A stretch of 64,000 nt of DNA from JAUSNA01 sp964511965 (GCA_964511965.1 CAZEGF010000006.1:20610-84609), one strand, 5' to 3'. Shown: positions 16,329-23,198, numbered from the stretch's first letter. Translations and numbers: made by a program. Notes: generated by a model not told the origin, from the sequence alone.

Positions 16329-18587
16329 ATGAATATTAAAAGAATACAACAATTACTGTCACTTACATTAATACTTGTTATATTTGTAGGAAAACTTGCA
16401 GTACCAATGGCTGTTCTTGCAGAAGATGCACCAACACCTCCTGCCGCACCATCTGCTCCTAGCGCACCGTCAGCACCATCTGCACCTACACCACCGGAAC
16501 ACAACGACACTCCACCACCACCGCCTGCACCAAAACCACCCGTTAAAAATGACACTCCACCATCTGCACCAACACCACCACCAGCACCATCCGGTTCCAC
16601 TGACGGACCAAGTGGTAACACACCAACTCAAAATCAAGAAGTAAATCCAACTACGACATCCGGAACCGGCGGAACAAATGGGAGTGGAAATGTAGGAGAT
16701 ACTACTATTGGAACCGGGGAATCAAATGCTAACGGAAGCATTACAACAACGGGAAACAATAACACCGCTGTTAATGGAGGATGCAACACGTGTGCGGGTG
16801 GGAACGGAACATCGGTTGGAAATTCGGGTAACGGGGTAGGTTCAAACAACAGCGCAACATCAAATGATAATAATTCAGCAACGACCGGCCAACACAACAG
16901 TGCAAATGTTGCAAACAATCTTACACTTGGTAGTAATTCGGGCAACAATAACGCTTCATTTAATGTAGGTGATTCCTCAATAACAACTCAAGATGCTAAC
17001 ACAACAGGAACCGTTATAACTTCTCTTAATACAAATGTAGATGGGGTTGCGGTTGCAACATTTGATGTAGCAGATAATCACACCGGAGACATTATACTTG
17101 CTCCTGGAAATGCAACAAGCAGCTGTACAAATGGATGTGGAGCAACTAACAATACTTCAAACACGGCAAACGGGGCTAATTCAACAAATAATGCATCAAA
17201 CAATTCAACGAATAACAGTATTACAGACCAATCAAATAATGCTGTAATTGGAAGTACTCTTGATCTTACTGCAAACTCAGGTGATAACCAATCAAGCTTT
17301 AACACCGGAGGAGATTCTTCAATAACAACAGGAGACGCAAATGTATCAGCAAATGTACTCACAATGGCTAACAATAATATCGCCGGAAATGTCCTTTACA
17401 ACGTTGTTAATATATATGGTAACTTGGTCGGAGATATTATCCTTCCTCAATCAACAATTGACTCGCTTCTTTGCAACACTTGCGGAGGTTCATCGACTTC
17501 AAATAATAAAAATGGTGACAATTCAACAAATACGGCTTCAAATAACACTACAAACAATTCAACTACAAATCAAAGCAATAATGCACAAATTGACAACAAC
17601 ATAAATATAAATGGAACAACGGGAAATAATGACTCAAGCTACAACACGGGAGGAAATTCTGATATTCAAACAGGAGCTTCAAATGTTGTTGCAAATGTAC
17701 TTAACGTCGCAAATACTAATATTGATGGAGGAACATGGTGGTTGGTTATTGTTAACCAAGCTGGAAAATGGATTGGAAAGATTGTCGGATCACCTGACGG
17801 AGCTAACATGGCTGGAAGTGCCGGAACAGAATTTGAAGTAGATCCAATAACAGGTGAAGTAACAGCAGTTGGTGCAAACACTTCAAATAGTGGAAATGGC
17901 GACAATACAACAAATACAGCTTCAAACAACACTACAAATAACTCAACAACAACTCAAAGTAATGACGCTAAAATACAAAACAACTTAAATCTAACGGCAA
18001 ACACAGGTGGTAATGCAACAAACTTTAATACTGGTGGAAATTCAAATATCAAAACAGGAGATGTTAATGTCATTGCAAATCTAGTCAACTTCGTCAACAA
18101 CAACATAACCGGAGGCGGTAAATTAGTTGTCACGGTTGTTAATGTATTTGGTAGCTGGATTGGAGACTTCGTAGCACCCGGACAACAAAAACAGGCACAT
18201 AATACTACTTCAGGAAGTTCAAACGGTGGAGGGTCAAATAACAACAATAATAATGGAAACTCAAATTCTGGAGGATCATCTATAGTATCCGGAGCTAAAG
18301 GAAATGCTTTGATAACTGCAAATGTTGATAATTCCGGTAACACAAACACTTATGGCGCAGGAAGCGTTGAAGGTGCAAATACAACCGGCGGATCTACCCA
18401 CAATGAGGCTACTGTTGCAAAAAGCGTAGGGCAAGACGGTTCTGCGACAGTAGCTAAAAAAACAATCGCAATAAATCTCGCATGGTTACTCCTTGCGCTT
18501 CCATTGTTTGGGATCGCAATGATTGCTAAAAAATCTTTTGTTCCTGTCCGAACACTCGCGATACGGGGAATACATCTCTTCTTGTGA
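16329..18587 (+). CDS. large membrane-anchored Asn-rich repeat protein (surface protein B)
   Basis: 752 residues: a signal peptide (about 1-30, ending VLA), a Pro/Ala/Ser-rich stalk (about 33-95), then several Asn/Thr/Gly repeats. A unit reads roughly NNSTNNSxTxQSNNAxIxxxLxLxANxGxNxxxFNTGGxSxIxTGxANVxANVLxxxNxNI, and is followed by a hydrophobic strand ending in GDIILP or GSWIGDFVAP. Cysteine pairs (CNTC, CTNGC) sit between units. A Ser/Gly/Asn linker leads to a C-terminal membrane helix (INLAWLLLALPLFGIAMIA) and a short basic tail, so it is anchored by its own helix rather than by sortase. Its stop overlaps the start of the next gene by 4 bases (GTGA), so the two are translationally coupled. 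Confidence 0.85.
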   Translation: MNIKRIQQLLSLTLILVIFVGKLAVPMAVLAEDAPTPPAAPSAPSAPSAPSAPTPPEHNDTPPPPPAPKPPVKNDTPPSAPTPPPAPSGSTDGPSGNTPTQNQEVNPTTTSGTGGTNGSGNVGDTTIGTGESNANGSITTTGNNNTAVNGGCNTCAGGNGTSVGNSGNGVGSNNSATSNDNNSATTGQHNSANVANNLTLGSNSGNNNASFNVGDSSITTQDANTTGTVITSLNTNVDGVAVATFDVADNHTGDIILAPGNATSSCTNGCGATNNTSNTANGANSTNNASNNSTNNSITDQSNNAVIGSTLDLTANSGDNQSSFNTGGDSSITTGDANVSANVLTMANNNIAGNVLYNVVNIYGNLVGDIILPQSTIDSLLCNTCGGSSTSNNKNGDNSTNTASNNTTNNSTTNQSNNAQIDNNININGTTGNNDSSYNTGGNSDIQTGASNVVANVLNVANTNIDGGTWWLVIVNQAGKWIGKIVGSPDGANMAGSAGTEFEVDPITGEVTAVGANTSNSGNGDNTTNTASNNTTNNSTTTQSNDAKIQNNLNLTANTGGNATNFNTGGNSNIKTGDVNVIANLVNFVNNNITGGGKLVVTVVNVFGSWIGDFVAPGQQKQAHNTTSGSSNGGGSNNNNNNGNSNSGGSSIVSGAKGNALITANVDNSGNTNTYGAGSVEGANTTGGSTHNEATVAKSVGQDGSATVAKKTIAINLAWLLLALPLFGIAMIAKKSFVPVRTLAIRGIHLFL

Positions 18588-19693
18588 TACGAAAGGCGGT
18601 TATTTTCATAATCTGCCTCATTGCAAACCTCACATTAACCAATCATGTAAAAGCCGATGAGATTGTCGTTAATGTCAACGGAAACGGATCCGGATCAACT
18701 AATCAAGTACAAGTCACTTCTCAAAATACTACCCAAGTTAGTCAAAATAATGATGCAAGTGTAACAAATAATACGACTTCAAATGCAAATACCGGCAACA
18801 ATAACGCCTCAAATAATACCAATGGGAGTGCGACAATTTCAACAGGAGATGCCACTTCATCAACTGCCGTTAACAATCAAAATATTAATTCAAATGCTGC
18901 AGATACTAATTGTGGATGCCAAAGTAGCTCTTCAGTTACAGTTTCAGGTAACGGAGCAGGTTCTAATAATTATGTAAATGGCTCAAATTCAAATTCTGCC
19001 TCCGTTAACCAAACAAATAATGCATCAATTCAAAATAACGCAACTACAAACGCCAATACCGGCTACAATGAAGCTTCTTACAATGGTAACGGTTCTACAT
19101 TTATTATGACTGGAAGCATTTACTCAACGACAAAAATAAACAACAAAAATATTAATAACAGCGCATACTTTGGTGCAACAGGTCTTGAGAGTAGCTTTTT
19201 ATCTATTTCCGGAAATGGGGACGGATCAGACAACTTAGTAGCATTTACCAACAACGTTAGCGTAGTTGTAACTAATACAAATGTAGCAACAATTAATAAT
19301 AATGTAGAAAATAATTTAAATACTGGAGGAAATAAAACTCTTGGAAATTTGGGTGATGTAGCTATAGTAACCGGGGGGATCATAAATGATGTAACGGTTA
19401 ATAACGAAAATATAAATAGCAGTTTTGTAGAAGTTGTATGTGGTTGTAAAACTCCGGAATCACCGGAGCACCCAAATCCTCCATCCACTTCAACACCGGG
19501 AAGTTCAATTGTTCAGGGGTCAAGCGGTAGCTCAAGTTCAGGATCATCAAATGGAACCCCAGGAAATGTTCTTCCAGTTACCGGAAGTTCTATTCCATGG
19601 TCACTTTTTGCAACACTTGTGTTATTCTTCATGTTCCTTTCAGGGCTGTATCTGCGTTTCCATGGGGCTAATGCACCTCCATCAAGAGTTTAG
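18584..19693 (+). CDS. LPxTG-anchored Asn-rich repeat protein (surface protein C)
   Basis: 369 residues from a GTG that overlaps the previous stop. A signal peptide (about 1-24, ending VKA) is followed by three repeats of the same family (VNGNGSGSTN, VSGNGAGSNN and ISGNGDGSDN openings; TNCGC and VVCGC at the boundaries). After these come a Pro/Ser/Gly wall-spanning linker and a textbook sorting signal: LPVTG at residues 330-334, a hydrophobic helix, and a short C-terminal tail with Arg358. Sortase should cut between Thr and Gly and attach the protein to the cell surface. The matching sortase is encoded 450 bases downstream (20150). Intrinsic terminator at 19709. Confidence 0.9.
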   Translation: MIRKAVIFIICLIANLTLTNHVKADEIVVNVNGNGSGSTNQVQVTSQNTTQVSQNNDASVTNNTTSNANTGNNNASNNTNGSATISTGDATSSTAVNNQNINSNAADTNCGCQSSSSVTVSGNGAGSNNYVNGSNSNSASVNQTNNASIQNNATTNANTGYNEASYNGNGSTFIMTGSIYSTTKINNKNINNSAYFGATGLESSFLSISGNGDGSDNLVAFTNNVSVVVTNTNVATINNNVENNLNTGGNKTLGNLGDVAIVTGGIINDVTVNNENINSSFVEVVCGCKTPESPEHPNPPSTSTPGSSIVQGSSGSSSSGSSNGTPGNVLPVTGSSIPWSLFATLVLFFMFLSGLYLRFHGANAPPSRV

Positions 19694-19708
19694 AGTAGCC
19701 TTAACCCT

Positions 19709-19730
19709 AAAACCCCGGAAGGGGTTTTTT
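19709..19730 (+). terminator. intrinsic terminator of the surface-protein operon
   Basis: AAAACCCC (19709-19716), loop GGAA, GGGGTTTTTT (19721-19730): an 8-bp stem with a T-tract, 15 bases after the stop of surface protein C. Confidence 0.85.
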
Positions 19731-19749
19731 GATGGTAAACTTCTCTCTC

Positions 19750-19793
19750 TGTCATTGTGAGGAGTCCTGCGAAGTAGGACGACGAAGCAATCT
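19750..19793 (+). repeat. dispersed repeat, left copy flanking the GIY-YIG gene
   Basis: Begins TGTCATTGTGAGG and ends GACGAAGCAATCT, with an internal hairpin GTCCT/AGGAC. It overlaps the last bases of the GIY-YIG stop codon and is inverted relative to the copy at 20099-20126. Confidence 0.7.
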
Positions 19794-20085
19794 AAAGTAA
19801 TTCATCATACAAATCTTTCCAATCTTTATTTTTTGTTTCAATCAAATCAATTTTTTTCTTTCTTGACCCTCCCATTATCTGTTTTTCCCGACTAATAGCT
19901 TCGTATGGGGTCTGGAAAATTTCAAAATATACCAGCTTATGCACATTGTATTTAGAAGTAAAACTTTCAACAGCGCTATTTTTATGTTGCCAAACACGTC
20001 TTATCAAATCTTCAGTTACTCCCGTATATAAAACTTTATTGTTAAAGTTTGTAAGAATGTAAACATAATACTGTTTGTTTCTCAC
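19792..20085 (-). CDS. GIY-YIG domain endonuclease-like protein
   Basis: 97 residues from a GTG at 20085. The GIY-YIG core is clear: YYVYILTN, then LYTGVTEDLIRRVWQHK (metal and catalytic-site Arg), FTSKYNVHKLVYFE, AISREKQI (catalytic Glu) and the end KNKDWKDLYDEL. Such single-domain proteins are widespread; few have known targets. The open frame continues upstream into the repeat at 20099 (giving the artificial N-terminus MSLRAKRSNL), but a TATACT exactly six bases before the GTG supports the shorter form. The gene is bracketed by inverted copies of the dispersed repeat, as if the repeat-gene-repeat unit had moved together. Confidence 0.8.
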   Translation of the reverse strand: MRNKQYYVYILTNFNNKVLYTGVTEDLIRRVWQHKNSAVESFTSKYNVHKLVYFEIFQTPYEAISREKQIMGGSRKKKIDLIETKNKDWKDLYDELL

Positions 20086-20091
20086 CAATAT

Positions 20092-20097
20092 AGTATA
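20092..20097 (-). promoter_or_regulatory. -10 element of the GIY-YIG gene
   Basis: TATACT on the minus strand, six bases before the GTG start, no Shine-Dalgarno; leaderless layout. Confidence 0.45.
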
Positions 20098-20098
20098 A

Positions 20099-20126
20099 AG
20101 ATTGCTTCGCTTCGCTCGCAATGACA
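20099..20126 (-). repeat. dispersed repeat, right copy flanking the GIY-YIG gene
   Basis: Read on the minus strand: TGTCATTGCGAGCGAAGCG and then AAGCAATCT. Inverted relative to 19750-19793; it ends 11 bases before the sortase -10 element. Confidence 0.75.
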
Positions 20127-20136
20127 TATTGCGTGC

Positions 20137-20142
20137 TACAAT
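20137..20142 (+). promoter_or_regulatory. extended -10 element of the sortase gene
   Basis: TGC-TACAAT, seven bases before the ATG at 20150; no Shine-Dalgarno. Confidence 0.5.
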
Positions 20143-20149
20143 ACACAAA

Positions 20150-20707
20150 ATGAAACGAAATCTTCAAAAATGGGTTGGAAACATTTTGATCGCAATTTCC
20201 TTGCTGGGGCTTCTTTTCATTTATTACCCGGTTCTTAAGGAGTTTTTCTTTCCGCCTCATTTTACCGAAGCACAGAAAAAAAGCATTGGGTTTTCTATTG
20301 AAATCCCATCAATTAAAGTGTTCTCCCCGGTTATTGCCAATGTTGATCCATTCAACCAGCAAGAATATATTGAAAAGCTTAAAAATGGGGTAGCCCAGGC
20401 CAAAGGAACCAGTCTTCCCGGTCAAAAAGGTACTATATATATGTTCGCTCACTCATCAGATGTGCCATGGAGGATAACACGTTATAACACAGCATTTTTT
20501 AAATTAGATTTTGTTAAAAAGGGGGATAGGATCGTTTTGAGATATGAGGGTAAAGAGTATCGATATATGATTTATGATAAGAAGACTGTCTGGCCATCAG
20601 ACACAAAATATTTGAAAGAAAATCAGGGGAATATATTGATTTTGCAAACGTGCACTCCGGTTGGAACTGCACTACAAAGACTATTAGTTTTTGCAAAGCC
20701 TAGTTAA
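20150..20707 (+). CDS. sortase (class D/E-like transpeptidase)
   Basis: 185 residues with an N-terminal membrane anchor (about 10-27) and a sortase beta-barrel. The catalytic triad is visible: His101 in YMFAHSSD, Cys168 in LQTCTPVG, Arg177 in ALQRLLVF. Sortases cut LPxTG between Thr and Gly and link the protein to wall or pilus; the LPVTG protein encoded just upstream (18584) is the obvious substrate. The frame is open back to 20102, but that part is read from the dispersed repeat, and the extended -10 before 20150 fixes the start. A second, longer sortase is at 52713. Confidence 0.92.
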   Translation: MKRNLQKWVGNILIAISLLGLLFIYYPVLKEFFFPPHFTEAQKKSIGFSIEIPSIKVFSPVIANVDPFNQQEYIEKLKNGVAQAKGTSLPGQKGTIYMFAHSSDVPWRITRYNTAFFKLDFVKKGDRIVLRYEGKEYRYMIYDKKTVWPSDTKYLKENQGNILILQTCTPVGTALQRLLVFAKPS

Positions 20708-20766
20708 TGATTAATGGTTGATGCTTGATGGTTAATTAACTATTAGTCATTTATCATTAGCGATAA
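20704..20766. repeat. heptamer-phased inverted array after the sortase gene
   Basis: Units TTAATGA, TTAATGG, TTGATGC, TTGATGG, TTAATTA start in the sortase stop codon; from 20739 the complementary type follows (ACTATTA, GTCATTT, ATCATTA, GCGATAA). Confidence 0.75.
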
Positions 20767-20771
20767 ATGTA

Positions 20772-20833
20772 GTGTATGGGGGAAGAACGGAAAACAAACT
20801 TTTCGGTTTGCTCAATTCTCCCCCCGGGTACAC
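20772..20833. other. long hairpin closing the GC-rich cassette
   Basis: GTGTA (20772-20776) pairs with TACAC (20829-20833), GGGGGAAGAA pairs with TTCTCCCCC with one bulge, and an inner stem ACAAAC/GTTTG surrounds TTTTCG. It lies 12 bases past the last stop of the minus-strand cassette, so it probably acts as its terminator or 3' end structure, although it lacks a long T-tract. Confidence 0.55.
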
Positions 20834-20844
20834 CTTGTCGGCGG

Positions 20845-21144
20845 TTAAGCTGTCACATTCTGTTCTTGCCGTATCAGGTCCTTGAGGGCTTCGGAGAACT
20901 CCGGTAAGTCTTGAATTGGCATTTCCCGAACGTATTCGATGGCGTTGTTAATGTCATCGATGGCCGCGTTAATGCAAGACAAAACCCATTTCCGCCTCTC
21001 TTCAGCCGAAGTTCCAGTTGGCAGAGGAGTGCCGTGGGGGGTGGCGAGGACGCGTTGGCTGTGAAGGACGTTGCTTGCCCCTTTGATTCGCGCCGCCGCG
21101 TGATCGAGTCTTTCCCACGCGTTGATGGTTTTGATCGAAGTCAC
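20845..21144 (-). CDS. foreign cassette protein 4, paralogue of protein 3, unknown
   Basis: 99 residues from a GTG six bases after the SD GAGGAGG. It is an all-helical-looking protein starting MTSIKTINAWERLDHAAARI. It aligns along its length with the upstream gene (21196): both share MTSIK, NA followed two or three residues later by Arg, an early AR, a NAxDD segment with Ala and Glu after it, and IP or MP before LP/VP..SE. The pair arose by duplication. The strand is much richer in GC (a counted 60-base line in the cassette is 58%) than the chromosome around it. No family was recognised. Confidence 0.65.
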   Translation of the reverse strand: MTSIKTINAWERLDHAAARIKGASNVLHSQRVLATPHGTPLPTGTSAEERRKWVLSCINAAIDDINNAIEYVREMPIQDLPEFSEALKDLIRQEQNVTA

Positions 21145-21195
21145 TTTTTGCCTCCTCAGGCTTGCCCCTTCTACGGGGCGGAATTGGGACGAAAC

Positions 21196-21597
21196 CTAGT
21201 TCCCGTCAGATGGCGGGTTCGTGATTTCGTAGGTCTGCAGCTTGCTAGCTGGTTTCACTTGCGCAAGGCGAAAGGCTTCCGCGACTGTGCTGACACCGAC
21301 GATTTGGAGTGGTCTGCGATTCCGTTGGCTGATCATGCTTTTCACCTCTTCAGAGAGAGGCGGGACTTCGCCGTCCGGGATGGACTTTATGTGTTCCATA
21401 GCGACCCGAAGGTCGTCCATGGCGTTCATCAGGCCCAACATGAGCCATGTCCGGCTTCCGTCGGGCGTGTCGCTACCTGGGAGATCCCCAAGCTGCGATG
21501 CGATCAGGTTGGATTCCAGGGCATCGTAGATTTCACTGGCCCTGGCATTGCCTTGCCTGATCCTGTCCATTGCGTTGGTTGCTTTGATAGATGTCAC
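21196..21597 (-). CDS. foreign cassette protein 3, unknown
   Basis: 133 residues from a GTG; start fixed by the SD in GCCTGAGGAGG six bases upstream. Residues 1-93 are homologous to the next gene (20845). The C-terminal 40 residues (RPLQIVGVSTVAEAFRLAQV and the Pro/Ser-rich end) are unique to this copy. Helical, acidic in the middle, without membrane segments or signal peptide, so a cytoplasmic protein. A long plus-strand frame covers the same region, but the minus-strand reading has the SD, the paralogy and the operon context. Confidence 0.65.
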   Translation of the reverse strand: MTSIKATNAMDRIRQGNARASEIYDALESNLIASQLGDLPGSDTPDGSRTWLMLGLMNAMDDLRVAMEHIKSIPDGEVPPLSEEVKSMISQRNRRPLQIVGVSTVAEAFRLAQVKPASKLQTYEITNPPSDGN

Positions 21598-21653
21598 TTG
21601 TTGCCTCCTCAGGCTTGCCCCACTTAAATGGGAATGGTCGTAATTGTCACCGG

Positions 21654-21791
21654 TTACAGCCGGGTGAGAAATATGGTCGTAAGGATCAAGCCCAGGATCA
21701 GAAACGCTAAACGCGCACCACCTCCTAGTTCCTTGATCATAGAGTTGAGAATTAGGAACACTCCCAACAAGCCAATGAACCAGGTATAAAT
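21654..21791 (-). CDS. foreign cassette protein 2: 45-residue double-TM peptide with an ATT start
   Basis: Too short for standard ORF calling. Five bases after the SD in GCCTGAGGAGG lies ATT, opening a 45-codon frame to TAA: two hydrophobic helices (WFIGLLGVFLILNSM and LAFLILGLILTTIFL) joined by a KELGGGAR turn. The same SD string precedes the other three cassette genes, which is the main evidence for translation here. ATT is a rare but real start codon (infC in many bacteria); otherwise the first ATG would give only 28 residues. Two-helix peptides of this kind include holins, toxins and small membrane subunits; which applies is unknown. Confidence 0.5.
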   Translation of the reverse strand: MYTWFIGLLGVFLILNSMIKELGGGARLAFLILGLILTTIFLTRL

Positions 21792-21852
21792 GGTTGCCTC
21801 CTCAGGCCGATTTGGCCGCGTTGTACGCGGTATAGATCGTGAATTCAGATGT

Positions 21853-22194
21853 TTAGGGCTGTTGAGAAGACTCTCCCTCAGAAGGTACTTTTCCGAGTGA
21901 TTGGGCTATGATGTAGATTTGCAACTTGCTCCTGCCTTCAGCATTACGCTTCAGGACTTCCGGCATGAGGACAATGTCCTCTTCGTTGGGGTCAATCAAC
22001 TCAATTTCGGCAAGCCGCCCGTGCAATTGCGCGTACAGCTTGGCTTTGAAGTTGTAAAGCCCCATCAGATCCGCTTTTGACATTGAGAGTACTGCTTCAG
22101 CAGTCTTGACGCCGTTTCGCATCAGGTTGTTGTAGACGCGATTTGTGAAACCGATCACACTTAAAGGAGTTTCCCCCTCAAGATGGATTGCCAT
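21853..22194 (-). CDS. foreign cassette protein 1: RNA polymerase alpha C-terminal-domain-like protein
   Basis: 113 residues from an ATG eight bases after GCCTGAGGAGG. Residues 9-62 (TPLSVIGFTNRVYNNLMRNG, VKTAEAVLSM, SKADLMGLYNFKAKLYAQL) follow the alpha-CTD helix pattern 'L-x-L-x-x-R-x-x-N-x-L-x-x-x-x-I ... L ... N-(F/L)-G-x-K', a helix-hairpin-helix fold that binds DNA or activators. The remainder (EIELIDPNEEDIVLMPEVLK and a polar tail) is unlike RpoA. A free-standing alpha-CTD could act as a transcription factor or polymerase decoy; that is inference. First gene of the four-gene foreign operon. Confidence 0.55.
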   Translation of the reverse strand: MAIHLEGETPLSVIGFTNRVYNNLMRNGVKTAEAVLSMSKADLMGLYNFKAKLYAQLHGRLAEIELIDPNEEDIVLMPEVLKRNAEGRSKLQIYIIAQSLGKVPSEGESSQQP

Positions 22195-22223
22195 GAACTT
22201 GTCCTCCTCAGGCGTTTTTGATT

Positions 22224-22274
22224 AAGTTTTCGCTCGCACAACCTCGTCAGACGGGGCTCTGCGAGCGAAAACTT
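22224..22274. other. 15-bp perfect inverted repeat in the cassette leader
   Basis: AAGTTTTCGCTCGCA (22224-22238) and its exact complement TGCGAGCGAAAACTT (22260-22274) enclose 21 bases that contain a further 6-bp stem (CCTCGT/ACGGGG). It lies in the untranslated leader between the cassette promoter and its first gene, 29 bases before the first ATG. Confidence 0.8.
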
Positions 22275-22371
22275 GTTACAAGAATGTGATTTCAAGGTGC
22301 TCATTTTTTCCCAAACCCGCGAGTTTTGAGCTTATCAAAACATTAAGGAGAAGAATAAAAAATGTGGGAAT

Positions 22372-22400
22372 ATTATAAGACTGTACAGAGTTGAAGTCAA
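22372..22400 (-). promoter_or_regulatory. promoter of the foreign cassette
   Basis: Minus strand TTGACT (22395-22400), 17 bases, TATAAT (22372-22377). It is the same sequence pair and spacing as the promoter of the other GC-rich gene at 54993-55021. The leader to the first ATG is about 170 bases. Confidence 0.75.
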
Positions 22401-22430
22401 AAACAAACCCCCTTGTGTCCAAGGGGGTTT
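22401..22430 (-). terminator. intrinsic terminator of surface protein D
   Basis: AAACCCCCTT (22405-22414), loop of six, AAGGGGGTTT (22421-22430), then GTTTTTG on the minus strand. It abuts the -35 of the cassette promoter. Confidence 0.85.
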
Positions 22431-22455
22431 GAATTGGAATCCGCCAGTTGGCGAA

Positions 22456-23055
22456 CTAGTTAGTGTTTGTAGATCCACCAACTTCTACTCCAACTGAGTT
22501 TGATGCTGGATTAGTGGTAACTGTGTTACCTCCTCCAACATTAAAACTTTGGCTGTTTCCACCTGTATTGGCACTAGACCATACATTTGTATTTACCGCA
22601 GTTGTATTTGTTTGACTAACAACCGTAGAATTGCTGTTAATCACTACAGCTTTTGACGAGCTAAATGCTCCTCCACCTGTGACGGTTACTGTATTTGAGT
22701 TACTATCACAACCACAATTTGATGTGTTTGTGTTAGTTCCTCCTGTGACTGATACACCAACGATGTTGGTAGCAGCGCCTGTGGTGATGCTGTTTGAACC
22801 ACCATTTCCTACATTAAAGCTTTGTTTGTTTTTACCGGTATTAGCGGACAAACCAGCCCATGTATTTACAGCGGTTGTATTATCTTGAACAGTAGTTGAT
22901 GATGAAATGTTTTTAACTATAGCTTTTGTGTAGCTAAAAGAACCATTTCCGGTAACAGTAACAGTATTTGTTGCTGCAAATGATGCTGGGGCTACTACGC
23001 TCACCATCATTGTACCGATTGCAACTGCTGATGCGATTTTTTGTTTGATATTCAT
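22456..23055 (-). CDS. secreted Asn/Thr-rich repeat protein (surface protein D)
   Basis: 199 residues: signal peptide (about 1-28, ending ASFA) and two repeats of a variant unit (VTVTGNGSFSYTKAIV and VTVTGGGAFSSSKAVV openings; then STxVxQxNTTAVNT, SxANTGxNxQSFNVGxGN, and a GVxVxGxTNTN close), with SNCGCDS between them. There is no anchor, so it is probably free or bound to surface partners. The SD-start block is identical to that of surface protein A (AAGGAGGTGAAATATATGA), which fixes the ATG at 23055 and argues for shared expression control. It is encoded on the opposite strand, about 2.3 kb past the sortase. Confidence 0.82.
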   Translation of the reverse strand: MNIKQKIASAVAIGTMMVSVVAPASFAATNTVTVTGNGSFSYTKAIVKNISSSTTVQDNTTAVNTWAGLSANTGKNKQSFNVGNGGSNSITTGAATNIVGVSVTGGTNTNTSNCGCDSNSNTVTVTGGGAFSSSKAVVINSNSTVVSQTNTTAVNTNVWSSANTGGNSQSFNVGGGNTVTTNPASNSVGVEVGGSTNTN

Positions 23056-23113
23056 ATATTTCACCTCCTTTTTATTGGGATACTCCTGCCGAACCGAATG
23101 ATGAAAAAAACCA

Positions 23114-23144
23114 CAAAAAAATCCCTCGATAAACTCAGGATTTT
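23114..23144 (-). terminator. leader hairpin with T-tract of surface protein D (attenuator candidate)
   Basis: On the minus strand AAAATCC (plus 23138-23144) pairs with GGATTTT (plus 23118-23124), followed by T residues. It lies between promoter and gene, and CCTGCC/GGCAGG sequences on either side could form a competing long-range pair. Confidence 0.55.
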
Positions 23145-23198
23145 AATTTTTGGCAGTTTATATTCATATCAGGCAGGTCAAAAGGAAATGAATTCAGG

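Noticed and set aside
14942..19693. Dense short repeats that could be mistaken for a CRISPR array
   Set aside because: The repeats are degenerate, codon-phased and inside open reading frames with signal peptides; no constant repeat with unique spacers and no cas genes are present.
20086..20148. N-terminal extension of the GIY-YIG gene (MSLRAKRSNL...)
   Set aside because: These residues are the translation of the dispersed repeat; the GTG at 20085 has a -10 six bases upstream.
20911..21627. 238-codon plus-strand frame across the foreign cassette
   Set aside because: It overlaps two minus-strand genes that have SDs, are paralogous to each other and share an operon; the plus-strand frame has no SD and arises from high GC.
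22200..22330. 47-codon minus-strand ORF beginning ATG AGC ACC in the foreign operon leader
   Set aside because: It runs through the perfect palindrome and into the first real gene in another frame; no SD of the cassette type precedes it.
14942..23055. Assignment of the repeat proteins to curli (CsgA)
   Set aside because: There is a loose similarity in Q-x-N and N-x-A patterns, but repeat length (about 90 rather than 22 residues), the GGDV motif and the anchors differ, and no csg secretion genes are present.
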